DNA from: DAOVDI01 sp965373045
Lineage (GTDB): Bacteria; Acidobacteriota; Aminicenantia; Aminicenantales; Aminicenantaceae
Assembly (NCBI GenBank): GCA_965373045.1
Contig: CBDVEQ010000010.1
Coordinates: 1 to 28,621, forward strand
Reading direction: 5' to 3'
Length of the DNA: 28,621 bases
This document shows positions 18,137 through 27,283 of the stretch, in pieces; positions within the stretch are counted from its first letter, which is position 1, and each line of letters begins with the position of its first letter. A program made the position numbers and the translations under genes. The notes under the pieces were generated by a model. The model was given only the letters and a program-made list of their open reading frames with translations, did not search any database and was not told the origin of the DNA.

Positions 18137-18964
18137 ATGGGAATAAAGACATATAGACCTACAACGTCGAGTTTGCGTCAGAAAACCGGTCTGACATTCG
18201 AGGAATTGACAACTCGCGATCCATACAGGCCTCTCCTTGAACCTTTGAAAAAGTCAGGGGGAAGGGATTCAAAGGGACATATATCCATCCGTCATCGTGG
18301 CGGGGGACATAAGAGAAAATACAGGGTCATTGATTTTAAACGGAATAAGATCGATGTCCCGGGGGAGATCGAGACGGTCGAATATGATCCCAATAGATCA
18401 GCTTTTATCTCTCTTATCAAATACAGAGATGGCGAACGACGTTATATTCTCTTTCCTATGGACGCCAAAGTCGGCGACATGATCATATCCGCTGACAAGC
18501 AGGTGGATATTCTGCCAGGAAATGCCATGCCGATCCGTTATATTCCTCTTGGAACGGTGGTTCATAATATTGAGCTGCGTAAGGACAAAGGAGGTCAGAT
18601 GGCCAAATCAGCCGGCTCTGGAGCCCAGATCTTGGCCAAGGAAGGCAATTATGCCCAGCTAAGGCTTCCATCCTCTGAGATCAGAAAAATTCATCTGGAC
18701 TGCAAGGCCACTGTTGGTCAGATAGGCAATGTGGATCATAAGAATATTTCTATCGGGAAAGCTGGCCGCAACCGGTGGAAGGGAAAAAGGCCGCATGTCC
18801 GCGGCACAGCTATGAATCCGGTTGATCACCCTCATGGCGGCGGTGAAGGAAAAGCCAAGGGAGGCCGGAATCCTGTTACCCCATGGGGCGTGCCCACCAA
18901 GGGATACAAGACACGACGAAACAAAAGAACACAGAAGTTTATTGTCCGAAGAAGGAGTAAATAA
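18137..18964 (+). CDS. rplB: 50S ribosomal protein L2
   Basis: A 275-residue protein of normal length. The N-terminal RNA-binding part has [21 protein letters not shown] and the C-terminal part [20 protein letters not shown], with H231 equivalent to the conserved E. coli H229. L2 is essential for subunit joining and peptidyl transferase activity. The gene is tightly packed: one base after rplW and two bases before rpsS. Confidence 0.98.
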   Translation: MGIKTYRPTTSSLRQKTGLTFEELTTRDPYRPLLEPLKKSGGRDSKGHISIRHRGGGHKRKYRVIDFKRNKIDVPGEIETVEYDPNRSAFISLIKYRDGERRYILFPMDAKVGDMIISADKQVDILPGNAMPIRYIPLGTVVHNIELRKDKGGQMAKSAGSGAQILAKEGNYAQLRLPSSEIRKIHLDCKATVGQIGNVDHKNISIGKAGRNRWKGKRPHVRGTAMNPVDHPHGGGEGKAKGGRNPVTPWGVPTKGYKTRRNKRTQKFIVRRRSK

Positions 18965-18966
18965 TC

Positions 18967-19257
18967 ATGAGCAGGTCGGTTAAGAAAGGTCCGTTTATTG
19001 ATGAAAAACTACTCAAGAAAATTGAAGCTGCCTCAGCTCATAGAGAGAAAAGGCAGGTTGTCAAGACCTGGTCCCGCCGCTCAACCGTGATCCCGGAAAT
19101 GGTAGGGCTGACTATTGCCGTTCACAACGGGAGAAAATTTATTCCGGTTTTTATTACAGAAAATATGGTCGGGCACAAGCTGGGCGAATTTTCGCCTACA
19201 CGAACTTTTAAGGGCCATACCTCAAGAACAGCAAGAACAATCAGGATGAAGAAGTAA
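18967..19257 (+). CDS. rpsS: 30S ribosomal protein S19
   Basis: A 96-residue protein with the family start [18 protein letters not shown] and the conserved [20 protein letters not shown] and [16 protein letters not shown] segments. S19 forms a complex with S13 (partly encoded at 28428) in the small-subunit head and touches the A-site tRNA and intersubunit bridges. The start is two bases after the rplB stop, and the purine-rich rplB end (GAAGGAG) gives the ribosome site. Confidence 0.98.
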   Translation: MSRSVKKGPFIDEKLLKKIEAASAHREKRQVVKTWSRRSTVIPEMVGLTIAVHNGRKFIPVFITENMVGHKLGEFSPTRTFKGHTSRTARTIRMKK

Positions 19258-19258
19258 G

Positions 19259-19621
19259 ATGGAAGAAAAAAATATCGTTTCTCAAGCGATTGTCCGACAT
19301 GTCCGGATTTCCTCTCAGAAATGCCGGTTGGTTGCCGATCTTATCAGGGATCGGTATGTGGGAGAAGCTTTGACAATCCTTCAGTTCTCCAAAAAAAAGA
19401 AAACCAGTGCATTATTGGAGAAACTGGTCAAGTCTGCCATAGCGAATGCCCAACTAAAGAATCCTGATCTCGATGTTGATAATCTTTATATCAATACTAT
19501 TATGGTGGATCGGGGACCGACATGGAAAAGATTTCGGGCCGCTCCGATGGGGAGATCCCTTCGGATCTTAAAGCCGACCAGCCATGTACGGATCAAGCTT
19601 GAAGAAAGAAAAGGGAGATAA
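19259..19621 (+). CDS. rplV: 50S ribosomal protein L22
   Basis: A 120-residue protein. [20 protein letters not shown] (about 17-36) and SAIANAQ mark the globular domain; the [25 protein letters not shown] stretch (about 82-106) is the beta hairpin that lines the exit tunnel, where macrolide resistance changes are known in other species. It starts one base after rpsS with an additional N-terminal [12 protein letters not shown] segment common in the family. Confidence 0.97.
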   Translation: MEEKNIVSQAIVRHVRISSQKCRLVADLIRDRYVGEALTILQFSKKKKTSALLEKLVKSAIANAQLKNPDLDVDNLYINTIMVDRGPTWKRFRAAPMGRSLRILKPTSHVRIKLEERKGR

Positions 19622-19623
19622 AA

Positions 19624-20292
19624 GTGGGTCAGAAGACACATCCTTACGGATTTAGATTGGGATTTAACAAGAAATGGAGTTCCCGGTGGTTTGCCAAAGG
19701 CCGTGAATACAGCCGTCTGATTCACCAGGATCTGGAAATGAAAAAACTTGTCAAGAACAGATATTCTCACGCTGGAATAGCAGAAGTGGATGTTGAGCGA
19801 GCTGGGCCGAAGATCCGTATCATTATCAAAACGGCACGTCCAGGAATCGTTATCGGCCGTGGAGGCAAAGAGATCGAGGGATTGAGAACTCTGCTTCAAG
19901 ATATCGCCAAGCAGGAAGTCTATGTGGATATTCGGGAGATCGATAAGCCAGAACTTACATCGCTATTAGTTGCCGAAGGCATCGCTGTTCAGCTGGAAAA
20001 AAGGATCGCCTACCGCCGTGCCATGCGGAGAGCGGTGGATATAGCTATGAAAAACGGAGCCAAAGGCATTAAAGTGATGTGCTCGGGACGGTTGGGAGGC
20101 GTAGAGATCGCCCGAAGAGAATGGTATCTGAGGGGGCAGCTTCCTTTACAGACACTCAGGGCAGACATAGACTACGGTTTTACCGAGGCCTTCACAACAT
20201 ACGGCCAGATCGGGATCAAAGTCTGGATATATCGCCGTGATGTGGAAAAACAGAAAATGACCTCTCAGTCCGTTGAGGTTGAGGAGATTTAA
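19624..20292 (+). CDS. rpsC: 30S ribosomal protein S3
   Basis: A 222-residue protein with GTG start giving [13 protein letters not shown]. The KH domain carries the loop [11 protein letters not shown] (GRGG at residues 78-81), and the C-terminal domain has [26 protein letters not shown] in two adjoining conserved blocks. S3 helps form the mRNA entry tunnel and has helicase activity with S4 and S5. It ends in an acidic tail, VEVEEI. The gene is two bases after rplV, whose end supplies GGGAG as ribosome site. Confidence 0.97.
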   Translation: MGQKTHPYGFRLGFNKKWSSRWFAKGREYSRLIHQDLEMKKLVKNRYSHAGIAEVDVERAGPKIRIIIKTARPGIVIGRGGKEIEGLRTLLQDIAKQEVYVDIREIDKPELTSLLVAEGIAVQLEKRIAYRRAMRRAVDIAMKNGAKGIKVMCSGRLGGVEIARREWYLRGQLPLQTLRADIDYGFTEAFTTYGQIGIKVWIYRRDVEKQKMTSQSVEVEEI

Positions 20293-20294
20293 CC

Positions 20295-20717
20295 ATGTTG
20301 ATGCCGAAAAAGGTTAAACACAGGAAACATCACAGAGGTCGCATGAAGGGCAAGGCTTACAGAGGGGCATCTTTGAATTTTGGAGAGTTCGGCCTTCAGG
20401 CTATGGAGCCTTGCTGGCTGACTGCTCGTCAGATTGAAGCCGCCCGTATCACCATCACCCGGCATGCGAAAAGAAAAGGAAAACTCTGGATCAGGGTTTT
20501 TCCATGGAAACCAGTCACTAAAAAGCCGACAGAAGTCCGGATGGGAAAAGGAAAGGGAGATCCGGAGTTCTGGGTTGATGTTATCAAACCCGGACGGATT
20601 ATATATGAGGTAGAAGGGATTTCCGAGGATGTTGCCAGGGAAGCTATGCGTTTGGCCTCTCACAAACTGCCCATAAGAACCAGGTTTATCTCGCGGGACG
20701 GCAAGGAAATACGATGA
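20295..20717 (+). CDS. rplP: 50S ribosomal protein L16
   Basis: A 140-residue protein starting [19 protein letters not shown]. Conserved [21 protein letters not shown] and [12 protein letters not shown] segments face the tRNA acceptor arms near the peptidyl-transferase centre. A second ATG two codons downstream is possible, but the three-residue MLM/MLQ/MLL beginning is normal for L16. The stop overlaps rpmC by four bases (ATGA). Confidence 0.98.
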   Translation: MLMPKKVKHRKHHRGRMKGKAYRGASLNFGEFGLQAMEPCWLTARQIEAARITITRHAKRKGKLWIRVFPWKPVTKKPTEVRMGKGKGDPEFWVDVIKPGRIIYEVEGISEDVAREAMRLASHKLPIRTRFISRDGKEIR

Positions 20718-20923
20718 AGACACAAGAATTATTGGAAATGTCCGATGATGAACTGATCAGCAAAAAAGGTGAATTAAAAAGCCAGCTTTTTAAATTGAAG
20801 TTTCAGCATGCCCTCGGTCAGCTGGATAATTTCATGAAGCTGAAAAACATCAAGAAGGATATTGCCAGGATTAAGACACGAATCAATCAAAAGAGTGAAG
20901 AGACGGAATCAAGCAATGAATAA
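20714..20923 (+). CDS. rpmC: 50S ribosomal protein L29
   Basis: A 69-residue, two-helix protein with the family pattern [20 protein letters not shown] and [15 protein letters not shown]29 lies beside L23 at the tunnel exit. It starts within the rplP stop and overlaps the start of rpsQ by eight bases, so translation of L16, L29 and S17 is probably coupled. The last residues, about 60-69, are polar and variable. Confidence 0.95.
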   Translation: MKTQELLEMSDDELISKKGELKSQLFKLKFQHALGQLDNFMKLKNIKKDIARIKTRINQKSEETESSNE

Positions 20924-21197
20924 CAGAGAAGCAAGAAGAACTATAAAAATGGGTACGGTTATCGGGACGAGTATGAAAAAAACCGTCAAGGTACTGGTAG
21001 AACGTTCAGTGCCACACCCTCTTTATAAAAAGATTATTAAGCGCAGGAAAAAATTTCTTGCGCATGATGAGTATGAAAAATGCAAAGTGGGCGATATAGT
21101 CAAGATCGTGGCTACCCGGCCAGTTAGCAAGACAAAAAGATGGAGAGTCCAGGAGATCATAGGGTTAACGCCCTCTGAGACCAATAATAAAGAGTAA
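20916..21197 (+). CDS. rpsQ: 30S ribosomal protein S17
   Basis: A 93-residue OB-fold protein. I choose the ATG at 20916, which gives [20 protein letters not shown]; the frame is open 18 codons further upstream, but that part only overlays rpmC. The conserved [20 protein letters not shown] and [20 protein letters not shown] segments identify it. S17 binds the 5' domain of 16S rRNA early in assembly. No strong ribosome site is visible, consistent with coupling to rpmC, which stops at 20921-20923. Confidence 0.95.
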   Translation: MNNREARRTIKMGTVIGTSMKKTVKVLVERSVPHPLYKKIIKRRKKFLAHDEYEKCKVGDIVKIVATRPVSKTKRWRVQEIIGLTPSETNNKE

Positions 21198-21207
21198 GGA
21201 TAGGATC

Positions 21208-21576
21208 ATGATCCAATCAGAGACCATGTTAAAAGTAACGGATAATTCCGGAGCAAGAAAGATCCTGTGCATCACTCCACTAGGGGGTGGTGTGGGAAAA
21301 ACTGCATCCATCGGGGATATCATTTCTGCATCGGTCAAAGAAGCGGAACCTGAAAGCAAGATTCCCAAGGGTAAAGTCATCCGTGCTGTGATCGTCCGGA
21401 CGCGGAAAGAAGTGCGCCGCAGGGATGGTTCCTATATCCGCTTTGATGACAACGCGGCTGTTATAATCACTGCTCAAGGGGAGCCTGTAGGAACGCGTGT
21501 TTTCGGGCCTGTTGGAAGAGAACTGCGAGAACGGAAATTCATGAAGATCGTTTCACTTGCTCCAGAGGTGTTGTAA
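21208..21576 (+). CDS. rplN: 50S ribosomal protein L14
   Basis: A 122-residue protein, standard length. It has [20 protein letters not shown] at the start and the conserved [20 protein letters not shown] and [14 protein letters not shown] segments. L14 lies at the subunit interface, forms bridges with 16S rRNA and is the binding site of the silencing factor RsfS in other bacteria. Its stop shares one base with the rplX start (TAATG). Confidence 0.98.
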   Translation: MIQSETMLKVTDNSGARKILCITPLGGGVGKTASIGDIISASVKEAEPESKIPKGKVIRAVIVRTRKEVRRRDGSYIRFDDNAAVIITAQGEPVGTRVFGPVGRELRERKFMKIVSLAPEVL

Positions 21577-21905
21577 TGAACAAGATGTTTATAAAAAAGA
21601 ACGACATAGTGGTCGTTTCCAAAGGAAAAGACAAAGGCAAGACAGGGAAAGTACTGGCGGTTCTTACTGAAAAGAATAGCGTCATTGTCGAGAAGATCAA
21701 CTTCGTCAAGGAATTTATAAAGCGTGATCAGAGCAAAAATGTTCAGGGCGGCGTTATGGAAAAGGAAGCCCCTATACATATTTCCAATCTAATGATCTTT
21801 TGTTCGGAATGTGCTCAGGGCGTTAGAGTAAAGACCACTAGAATGGATGACGGGAGTAAGATCAAGATTTGCAGTAAGTGTGATCTGAGCCTGGAAAAAC
21901 AATAA
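21576..21905 (+). CDS. rplX: 50S ribosomal protein L24
   Basis: A 109-residue protein with an N-terminal KOW motif ([20 protein letters not shown], residues 7-26) and a C-terminal zinc knuckle formed by C76/C79 and C99/C102. L24 starts large-subunit assembly by binding the 5' end of 23S rRNA. The ATG lies in the rplN stop. Thirteen bases separate it from rplE, so an S8-binding operator like the E. coli one would have to overlap coding sequence. Confidence 0.97.
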   Translation: MNKMFIKKNDIVVVSKGKDKGKTGKVLAVLTEKNSVIVEKINFVKEFIKRDQSKNVQGGVMEKEAPIHISNLMIFCSECAQGVRVKTTRMDDGSKIKICSKCDLSLEKQ

Positions 21906-21918
21906 AAAGGAAACTAGT

Positions 21919-22464
21919 ATGAGTCGTCTGTATGAAAAATACAAGAAAGAAATTGTTGCAGAGCTGCAAAAAGATCTGTCAATAAAAAATATCATGGCTG
22001 TTCCGAAATTGGAGAAGATCGTCATAAATATCGGTGTTGGAGATGCCAATCAGAACATTAAACTTCTGGATACCGCACAAAAGGAACTGAGTTTGATCAC
22101 AGGCCAATGGCCGGCCATCGGAAGAGCGAAAAAGTCTATTTCTCAGTTTAAGCTCCGAGAGGGGCAGGCGATCGCCTGTTATGTTACACTCCGGGGAAAG
22201 AGGATGTATGAGTTTTTCGACAGATTGGTCAACATCGTTCTTCCCAGAGTAAGAGACTTCAGAGGAATCTCGTTTCATTCCTTTGATGGAAGAGGGAATT
22301 ACACCATCGGAATGAAGGACCAGCTGGTTTTCCCTGAGATCGATTACACAAAGGTTGATCGTCCCCGGGGAATGAATATAACAATTGTCACATCAGCCGA
22401 AAATGATAAGGATGCTTACGCTTTTTTAAAAAAGATGGGCATGCCATTCATTGAGGAGATGTAA
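21919..22464 (+). CDS. rplE: 50S ribosomal protein L5
   Basis: A 181-residue protein of normal length. It has [15 protein letters not shown] (about 29-43), [20 protein letters not shown] and the [17 protein letters not shown] and [14 protein letters not shown] segments. L5 binds 5S rRNA with L18 and touches the P-site tRNA and the S13 bridge. AAGGAAACTAGT precedes its ATG. It is followed by rpsN after 11 bases. Confidence 0.98.
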   Translation: MSRLYEKYKKEIVAELQKDLSIKNIMAVPKLEKIVINIGVGDANQNIKLLDTAQKELSLITGQWPAIGRAKKSISQFKLREGQAIACYVTLRGKRMYEFFDRLVNIVLPRVRDFRGISFHSFDGRGNYTIGMKDQLVFPEIDYTKVDRPRGMNITIVTSAENDKDAYAFLKKMGMPFIEEM

Positions 22465-22475
22465 GGAAGGTTATA

Positions 22476-22661
22476 GTGGCAAAAATATCATCTGTCGCAA
22501 AGCACAAAAAAGAACCGAAGTTTCCGGTAAGGCGAAAAAACAGATGCCGCATCTGCGGACGCTCTAAGGGTTTTTATCGAAAGTATGACATGTGCCGTCT
22601 GTGTTTAAGGGAATTGGCACTTAAGGGAGAGATTCCAGGCGTGACAAAGTCTTCCTGGTAA
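22476..22661 (+). CDS. rpsN: 30S ribosomal protein S14, short zinc-binding type
   Basis: A 61-residue protein from a GTG after GGAAGGTTATA. This is the short S14 form with a zinc site, C24/C27 and C40/C43 ([20 protein letters not shown]), rather than the approximately 100-residue metal-free form. The C-terminal [16 protein letters not shown] is canonical. S14 sits in the small-subunit head between S3 and S10. It lies between rplE and rpsH as in the standard spc order. Confidence 0.97.
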   Translation: MAKISSVAKHKKEPKFPVRRKNRCRICGRSKGFYRKYDMCRLCLRELALKGEIPGVTKSSW

Positions 22662-22683
22662 TACAAAGAGAGAGGAAAAGATC

Positions 22684-23082
22684 ATGAGTTTAACAGACCC
22701 CATTGCTGACTTGTTAACGCGCATCCGAAACGCAGTCCACGCCGATAAGAAGGATCTAAGTCTTCCTTCTTCCCGGATGAAAACAGAGGTCGTCAGGATC
22801 TTGAGAGATGAGGGATACATCAGAAATTTCAAGGTCATTGCTGACGGCAAACAGGGAATCCTGAATATTTCTCTGAAATACAACGATGAAGGCGAATGCG
22901 TCATCTCCGGTCTCAAGAGAGTCAGTAAGCCCGGCTGTCGGATCTACTGCAGTAAAAATTCCATTCCCAAGACGCTCGACGGGCTTGGAATCGTCATGGT
23001 TTCTACATCCAAGGGGATCATGACCGGAAAAATGTGCGAGGAATTTGGCGTTGGTGGAGAGGTACTCTGTTCGGTCTGGTAG
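22684..23082 (+). CDS. rpsH: 30S ribosomal protein S8
   Basis: A 132-residue protein with MSLTDPIADLLTRIRNAVHA at the start, SRMKTEVVRILRDEGYI, and the C-terminal GLGIVMVSTSKGIMTGKMC with EFGVGGEVLCSVW. S8 binds helix 21 of 16S rRNA early in assembly and in E. coli represses this operon at a site near rplE; no room for such a site outside coding sequence exists here. The ATG follows GAGAGGAAAAGATC. Confidence 0.98.
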   Translation: MSLTDPIADLLTRIRNAVHADKKDLSLPSSRMKTEVVRILRDEGYIRNFKVIADGKQGILNISLKYNDEGECVISGLKRVSKPGCRIYCSKNSIPKTLDGLGIVMVSTSKGIMTGKMCEEFGVGGEVLCSVW

Positions 23083-23109
23083 GAATGGAATTGAAGAGGA
23101 GAAAGAAAA

Positions 23110-23655
23110 ATGTCCAGAATAGGTAAACAACCAGTACTGATACCAGAAGGAGTCAAGATCAATATTGCAGCAGATAAGATTGAGTTTGAAGGGGTAAAAG
23201 GCAAATTGACATCTCCTCTGCTTCCCGGAATCAAGGCAAAAGTCGAGGATAATCAGCTCGTCATAGAAAGAACGGACGAAACACCTAAAGTTAGGTCCTT
23301 TCATGGATTGAACAGAACATTAGCCCATAACTGCTGTGTCGGTGTATCAAAAGGATTTGAGAAGAAGTTAGAGATCGTAGGCGTCGGATACCGGGCCAAA
23401 CTGGATAAGGGTCGGTTGGAATTAAATATTGGTTATTCAAAGCCTGTAGTTTACAAAGTTCCCGAAGATATAGAGATCGTTGTGGAAAAGTCCACACAGA
23501 TCATTGTAAAAGGAATCAATAAACAGCGTGTCGGTCAGGAAGCTTATATTATCCGCAGTTTCCGTCCTCCGGAGCCATACAAGCTCAAGGGTATTAGGTA
23601 TGCCGGAGAAAAATTGATCAAAAAAGAAAGAAAAGTAGGAGTAGTCGGTGTTTAA
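23110..23655 (+). CDS. rplF: 50S ribosomal protein L6
   Basis: A 181-residue protein made of two repeated domains. It starts MSRIGKQPVLIPEGVKI and has GVSKGFEKKLEIVGVGYRA (about 77-95) and the C-terminal RSFRPPEPYKLKGIRYAGE segment that contacts the sarcin-ricin region near the factor-binding site. The stop overlaps the GTG of rplR by eight bases. Confidence 0.98.
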   Translation: MSRIGKQPVLIPEGVKINIAADKIEFEGVKGKLTSPLLPGIKAKVEDNQLVIERTDETPKVRSFHGLNRTLAHNCCVGVSKGFEKKLEIVGVGYRAKLDKGRLELNIGYSKPVVYKVPEDIEIVVEKSTQIIVKGINKQRVGQEAYIIRSFRPPEPYKLKGIRYAGEKLIKKERKVGVVGV

Positions 23656-24022
23656 AACTAATGTGAAAATAAAAAAAATCGCCAAAGATCGTATCCGCAA
23701 ACGAATCCGGAAAAAGATCAAAGGCACTGAGGATAGGCCGCGAGTTTTAGTATTAAAGAGCAACCGCTATCTTTATCTTCAGGCAATAGATGATGAGAGC
23801 GGAAAGGTTCTGGCTTCAGCTACCTCTCTGGAAAAGGAATTCAATGCTAAAAACAAAAATACGAAAAACATTGCTGCTTCTACGGCTCTTGGAGAGGTAA
23901 TGGCCAAAAAGCTGAAACAGGAAAAAAAGGAAAAGATAGTCTTTGACAGGGGAATATATCCTTATCACGGCCGGGTAAAAGCTTTGGCCGAGGGTCTGAG
24001 AAAGGGAGGCCTTGTTTTTTAG
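23648..24022 (+). CDS. rplR: 50S ribosomal protein L18
   Basis: A 124-residue protein. The basic N-terminal tail (KTNVKIKKIAKDRIRKRIRK) and the conserved DRPRVLVLKSNRYLYLQAID and RGIYPYHGRVKALAEGLRKG segments identify L18, which carries 5S rRNA into the large subunit with L5. It starts at GTG 23648 inside rplF, with the purine-rich AAAGTAGGAGTAG upstream. A 32-base gap to the chosen rpsE start follows. Confidence 0.97.
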   Translation: MFKTNVKIKKIAKDRIRKRIRKKIKGTEDRPRVLVLKSNRYLYLQAIDDESGKVLASATSLEKEFNAKNKNTKNIAASTALGEVMAKKLKQEKKEKIVFDRGIYPYHGRVKALAEGLRKGGLVF

Positions 24023-24040
24023 CATGCAAGCAGAATGTGC

Positions 24041-24047
24041 AAGGAGG
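24041..24047 (+). promoter_or_regulatory. Shine-Dalgarno sequence that fixes the rpsE GTG start
   Basis: AAGGAGG lies seven bases before the GTG at 24055. It would be coding sequence if the first in-frame GTG (24037) were used, which argues for the downstream start. Confidence 0.8.
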
Positions 24048-24054
24048 AATACTA

Positions 24055-24576
24055 GTGGCATATCAGCATAACAGAAGGAAACCGTATGAAGAAGAGGACA
24101 TTGAGTTCAAGGATCAAGTGATATCTATCCGAAGAGTAACCAAAGTCGTCAAAGGGGGAAAAAACCTGAGTTTCTCCGCCCTTGTTGCGGTTGGAAATGA
24201 AAACGGCACAGTGGGCATTGGCAGCGGAAAAGCGAGAGAGGTTCCCAGTGCCATCCAAAAGGCGGTTCAGTCTGCAAAGAAAAAAATGATCGAGGTTCCT
24301 CTTGACGAAACAACAATCCCTCATCTTGTAAAAGGCATCCACTGCGGAGGAGCCGTGATCTTAAGACCTGCCTCCAAGGGGACAGGCGTTATCGCTGGAG
24401 GGGCTGTGCGTATCATCATGGAATTGGCCGGGATCAAAGATATTCTGACCAAATCATTAAGAAGCAATAATCCGTTCAGTGTGGCTTATGCAACTATGAA
24501 TGCCCTGCAGAATATTGCAGATCCTGTTAAGATTTCTAAAAATAGAGATAAATCCGAGGATGTAATATGGCAATAA
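24055..24576 (+). CDS. rpsE: 30S ribosomal protein S5
   Basis: A 173-residue protein from GTG 24055. The frame is open six codons further, but those codons are the Shine-Dalgarno region. The N-terminal double-stranded RNA-binding fold has [20 protein letters not shown] and [21 protein letters not shown] (about residues 19-60); the C-terminal domain has [20 protein letters not shown]5 helps form the mRNA entry site and affects decoding accuracy. It overlaps rpmD by ten bases. Confidence 0.96.
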   Translation: MAYQHNRRKPYEEEDIEFKDQVISIRRVTKVVKGGKNLSFSALVAVGNENGTVGIGSGKAREVPSAIQKAVQSAKKKMIEVPLDETTIPHLVKGIHCGGAVILRPASKGTGVIAGGAVRIIMELAGIKDILTKSLRSNNPFSVAYATMNALQNIADPVKISKNRDKSEDVIWQ

Positions 24577-24797
24577 AAGAAAACGTACCTAAAAAGACAA
24601 GTACAGACGGAAAGTATTTGAAAGTCAAGTTGGTCCGTAGTCTTATCGGCAGGCCCAGAAAACAGCGCGAAGTGGTGAAGGGTCTTGGTTTAAGAAGGTT
24701 CGATTCCGAATCGATCCTTAAGGATACTCCTGAAATTCGGGGGATGATCAATAAAGTGCCTCATCTTGTGCAGGTCAAGGAGTTGGAGAAAAAATGA
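24567..24797 (+). CDS. rpmD: 50S ribosomal protein L30
   Basis: A 76-residue protein. [20 protein letters not shown] (about 17-36) and [22 protein letters not shown] are the family pattern. Most bacterial L30 proteins have about 60 residues; here about 14 extra polar residues precede the core. The start ATG lies inside rpsE after GAGGATGTAAT. The gene overlaps rplO by four bases (ATGA), continuing the chain of coupled starts. Confidence 0.95.
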   Translation: MAIKENVPKKTSTDGKYLKVKLVRSLIGRPRKQREVVKGLGLRRFDSESILKDTPEIRGMINKVPHLVQVKELEKK

Positions 24798-25237
24798 ATC
24801 TCAGCAATCTTCATCCGGCAAAAAATTCCAGAAAGAACAGAAAAAGAGTGGGGCGCGGCCCGGGTTCCGGCTACGGAAAAACAGCGGGACGAGGAACAAA
24901 AGGCCAGAAATCCATTTCAGGTTACTCAAGTAAAAGAGCTTTTGAAGGTGGTCAGATGCCTCTTAACCGTAGACTCCCGAAGAGAGGTTTTACCAATATT
25001 TTCAGGAAAGAGTACAACCCTGTCAATTTAGACAGGTTGGAAAATATTAAGAAGGCCGAGATCAATCTTAAAGATCTGGTCAAAGCCGGTATTATTAAAA
25101 AAGAAACGGAGCCCGTGAAAATCCTCGGACGAGGGAAACTCTCATCGGCGAAGACTGTTCATGCCCACAAATTTTCGGAATCTGCGCAAAAAAAGATCGA
25201 AAAAGCGGGCGGTAAAGCCGTTTTGATTGGAAGTTAA
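24794..25237 (+). CDS. rplO: 50S ribosomal protein L15
   Basis: A 147-residue protein starting [20 protein letters not shown]. The glycine-rich, basic [20 protein letters not shown] (about residues 20-40) and [17 protein letters not shown] segments thread through 23S rRNA; the C-terminal domain has [20 protein letters not shown] and [20 protein letters not shown]15 is a late large-subunit assembly protein. It is coupled to rpmD at its start and ends two bases before secY, the usual pair. Confidence 0.97.
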   Translation: MNLSNLHPAKNSRKNRKRVGRGPGSGYGKTAGRGTKGQKSISGYSSKRAFEGGQMPLNRRLPKRGFTNIFRKEYNPVNLDRLENIKKAEINLKDLVKAGIIKKETEPVKILGRGKLSSAKTVHAHKFSESAQKKIEKAGGKAVLIGS

Positions 25238-25239
25238 GA

Positions 25240-26622
25240 ATGCTTAAAAGTATTAAGAACATCTTCAGTATTCCCGATTTACGAAGAAGGGTGATCTTTA
25301 CACTTCTGCTTCTTGCGGTCTATCGTATAGGCGCCCAGATCCCCAATCCGGGTATCAGCGCCTCGGCGCTGGCCGAATTCTGGGAATCACAGAAAGGAAC
25401 TATCTTCGGGTTTATTGACCTTTTCTCTGGGCGAAACATGTCTCGAATGACGATATTCGCCCTTGGGATAATGCCCTATATCAGTTCCTCCATCATCCTG
25501 CAGCTGCTTCAAGTTGTCTGGCCATATCTGGAACGTCTGTCTAAAGAAGGAGAGATGGGGCGGAAAAAGATCACGCAGTACACACGGTATGGGACCATCC
25601 TGATCTGTCTTGTTCAGGGCTACGGCATCAGTCTTTTCCTGCAGTCCGTAAAGGCCCCAGGGGGAGCGTCAGTCGTTCCCATTCCGGGCCTGCCATTCCA
25701 ACTGCTGACAGTTCTGACCCTGACAACAGGAACGGTTTTTATTATGTGGCTGGGGGAACAGATCTCAGAGCGCGGCATCGGGAACGGGATATCGCTGATC
25801 ATCTTTGCTGGAATCGTTGTTGACCTTCCCCGCGGAGCAGGCGGTCTAATTTCCAAGCTCAGAACCGGTGATATGGATCCTCTGCGCATCATTTTTCTTG
25901 TAGCTTTGATGGTAGCTGTATTTGCCTTTATCGTGTTTGTGGAAAGAGGACAGAGGCGTATTCCTGTTTCTTATGCAAAGAGGGTGGTTGGCCGGAAGAT
26001 ATATGGCGGTCAAGCCACGCATCTTCCGTTACGTGTGAACACCGGAGGAGTTATTCCGATCATTTTTGCTGCATCGATCATCACCATTCCGGCTACCATG
26101 GGGCAGATGATCAAAGTGCCTTTCATTCAGCGAATCGCCCAACAGTTCAACATGGGAATGCCTCTGTACAGCCTTTTTTACATCATTGCTATCATATTTT
26201 TCACCTATTTTTACGTGTCCATCATCTTTAACCCAAATGATGTATCGGACAATCTGAGAAAGTACGGAGGATTCATTCCGGGTATCAGGCCGGGAAAGAA
26301 CACTTCTGATTTTATAGATGGGGTCCTTTCCAGGCTAACCCTGGTTGGGGCTGTTTATCTGGCACTGGTAGCTGTTGTTCCGGAATTTATGATAACCGGA
26401 TTGAAAGTGCAGGCCCTTCCTTTGATCGGGGAATTTTTAGATAAGAACTTACCAAACTGGTTTACTCAGGGTGTGGGAATCGATTTTTATTTTGGAGGAA
26501 CGTCCATTCTGATCGTTGTCGGTGTTGCTATGGATACAATGCAGCAGGTCGAGGCGCAGCTTGTCATGCGTCATTATGACGGATTTATGAGACGTGGACG
26601 GTTAAAGGGACGGAGAGGATGA
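25240..26622 (+). CDS. secY: Preprotein translocase subunit SecY
   Basis: A 460-residue inner-membrane channel with ten predicted spans. The first span is near residues 18-35 (VIFTLLLLAVYRIGAQIPNP), followed by the region that forms the plug, with SRMTIFALGIMPYISSSII nearby. ERGIGNGISLIIFAGIVVDLP and the cytoplasmic loop SDNLRKYGGFIPGIRPGKNT, which binds SecA or the ribosome, are conserved. It works with SecE (445-654). The C-terminal MRHYDGFMRRGRLKGRRG is basic. It overlaps adk by four bases. Confidence 0.98.
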   Translation: MLKSIKNIFSIPDLRRRVIFTLLLLAVYRIGAQIPNPGISASALAEFWESQKGTIFGFIDLFSGRNMSRMTIFALGIMPYISSSIILQLLQVVWPYLERLSKEGEMGRKKITQYTRYGTILICLVQGYGISLFLQSVKAPGGASVVPIPGLPFQLLTVLTLTTGTVFIMWLGEQISERGIGNGISLIIFAGIVVDLPRGAGGLISKLRTGDMDPLRIIFLVALMVAVFAFIVFVERGQRRIPVSYAKRVVGRKIYGGQATHLPLRVNTGGVIPIIFAASIITIPATMGQMIKVPFIQRIAQQFNMGMPLYSLFYIIAIIFFTYFYVSIIFNPNDVSDNLRKYGGFIPGIRPGKNTSDFIDGVLSRLTLVGAVYLALVAVVPEFMITGLKVQALPLIGEFLDKNLPNWFTQGVGIDFYFGGTSILIVVGVAMDTMQQVEAQLVMRHYDGFMRRGRLKGRRG

Positions 26623-27281
26623 GAGTTATTCTGCTCGGACCGCCCGGCTGCGGAAAGGGAACCCAGGGGGACTGCATTGAACAATCCTATGGTTTTCCCC
26701 GGATCTCAACGGGCGACCTTCTGCGCGTAGAGGTTGCAGCAGAGACCCCGCTGGGTTTAAAGGCCAGGGTTGTCATGGAAAGCGGAGAGCTTGTCAGTGA
26801 CTCTATTGTTGTAGAAATGATCAGAGAGCGCATTTTTTCCCCGGATTGCCGGAGGGGATATATTCTTGATGGTTTTCCGAGAACTGTCGCTCAGGCTGAA
26901 AGTCTTTCTTATATGGACGGTAGTCGACCCGAAGTGGTCATTGATATCCGTGTTGATAACGATGTCCTGATCGAAAGGCTTTCTGCTAGGAGGGTCTGTT
27001 CCTGCGGTGCCGTTTACAACCTGAAGGTAAAGCCTCCTGCTAAGGAGGGAAAGTGCGATGTATGCGGAGGGACTCTTATCCAACGGAAGGATGATGACGA
27101 CGGTGTCATCATAGAAAGACTCAGAATTTACCGGGAGCAGACCGAACCGCTGATTGTTTTTTATAAAAAGAAAGGGAAATATTTTTCCGTCGATGGAGAA
27201 CAGGGTGTTGAATCAGTTTTCAGCTCCATCAATGACATTTTAAAAATAATGCTTCCGGAAACAGGGGAGCTTAGAGAATAG
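26619..27281 (+). CDS. adk: Adenylate kinase, zinc-LID type
   Basis: A 220-residue enzyme that interconverts ATP plus AMP with two ADP in the cytoplasm. The P-loop is GPPGCGKGTQ (residues 7-16, Cys in place of the usual Ala), the AMP-binding region has STGDLLR, and DGFPRT begins at residue 84. The long LID carries C127, C129, C146 and C149, so it is the metal-binding class. The first pair is C-x-C, one residue shorter than the C-x2-C of Bacillus enzymes. Its start overlaps the secY stop (ATGA), the classic secY-adk-map order. Confidence 0.97.
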   Translation: MRVILLGPPGCGKGTQGDCIEQSYGFPRISTGDLLRVEVAAETPLGLKARVVMESGELVSDSIVVEMIRERIFSPDCRRGYILDGFPRTVAQAESLSYMDGSRPEVVIDIRVDNDVLIERLSARRVCSCGAVYNLKVKPPAKEGKCDVCGGTLIQRKDDDDGVIIERLRIYREQTEPLIVFYKKKGKYFSVDGEQGVESVFSSINDILKIMLPETGELRE

Positions 27282-27283
27282 CA

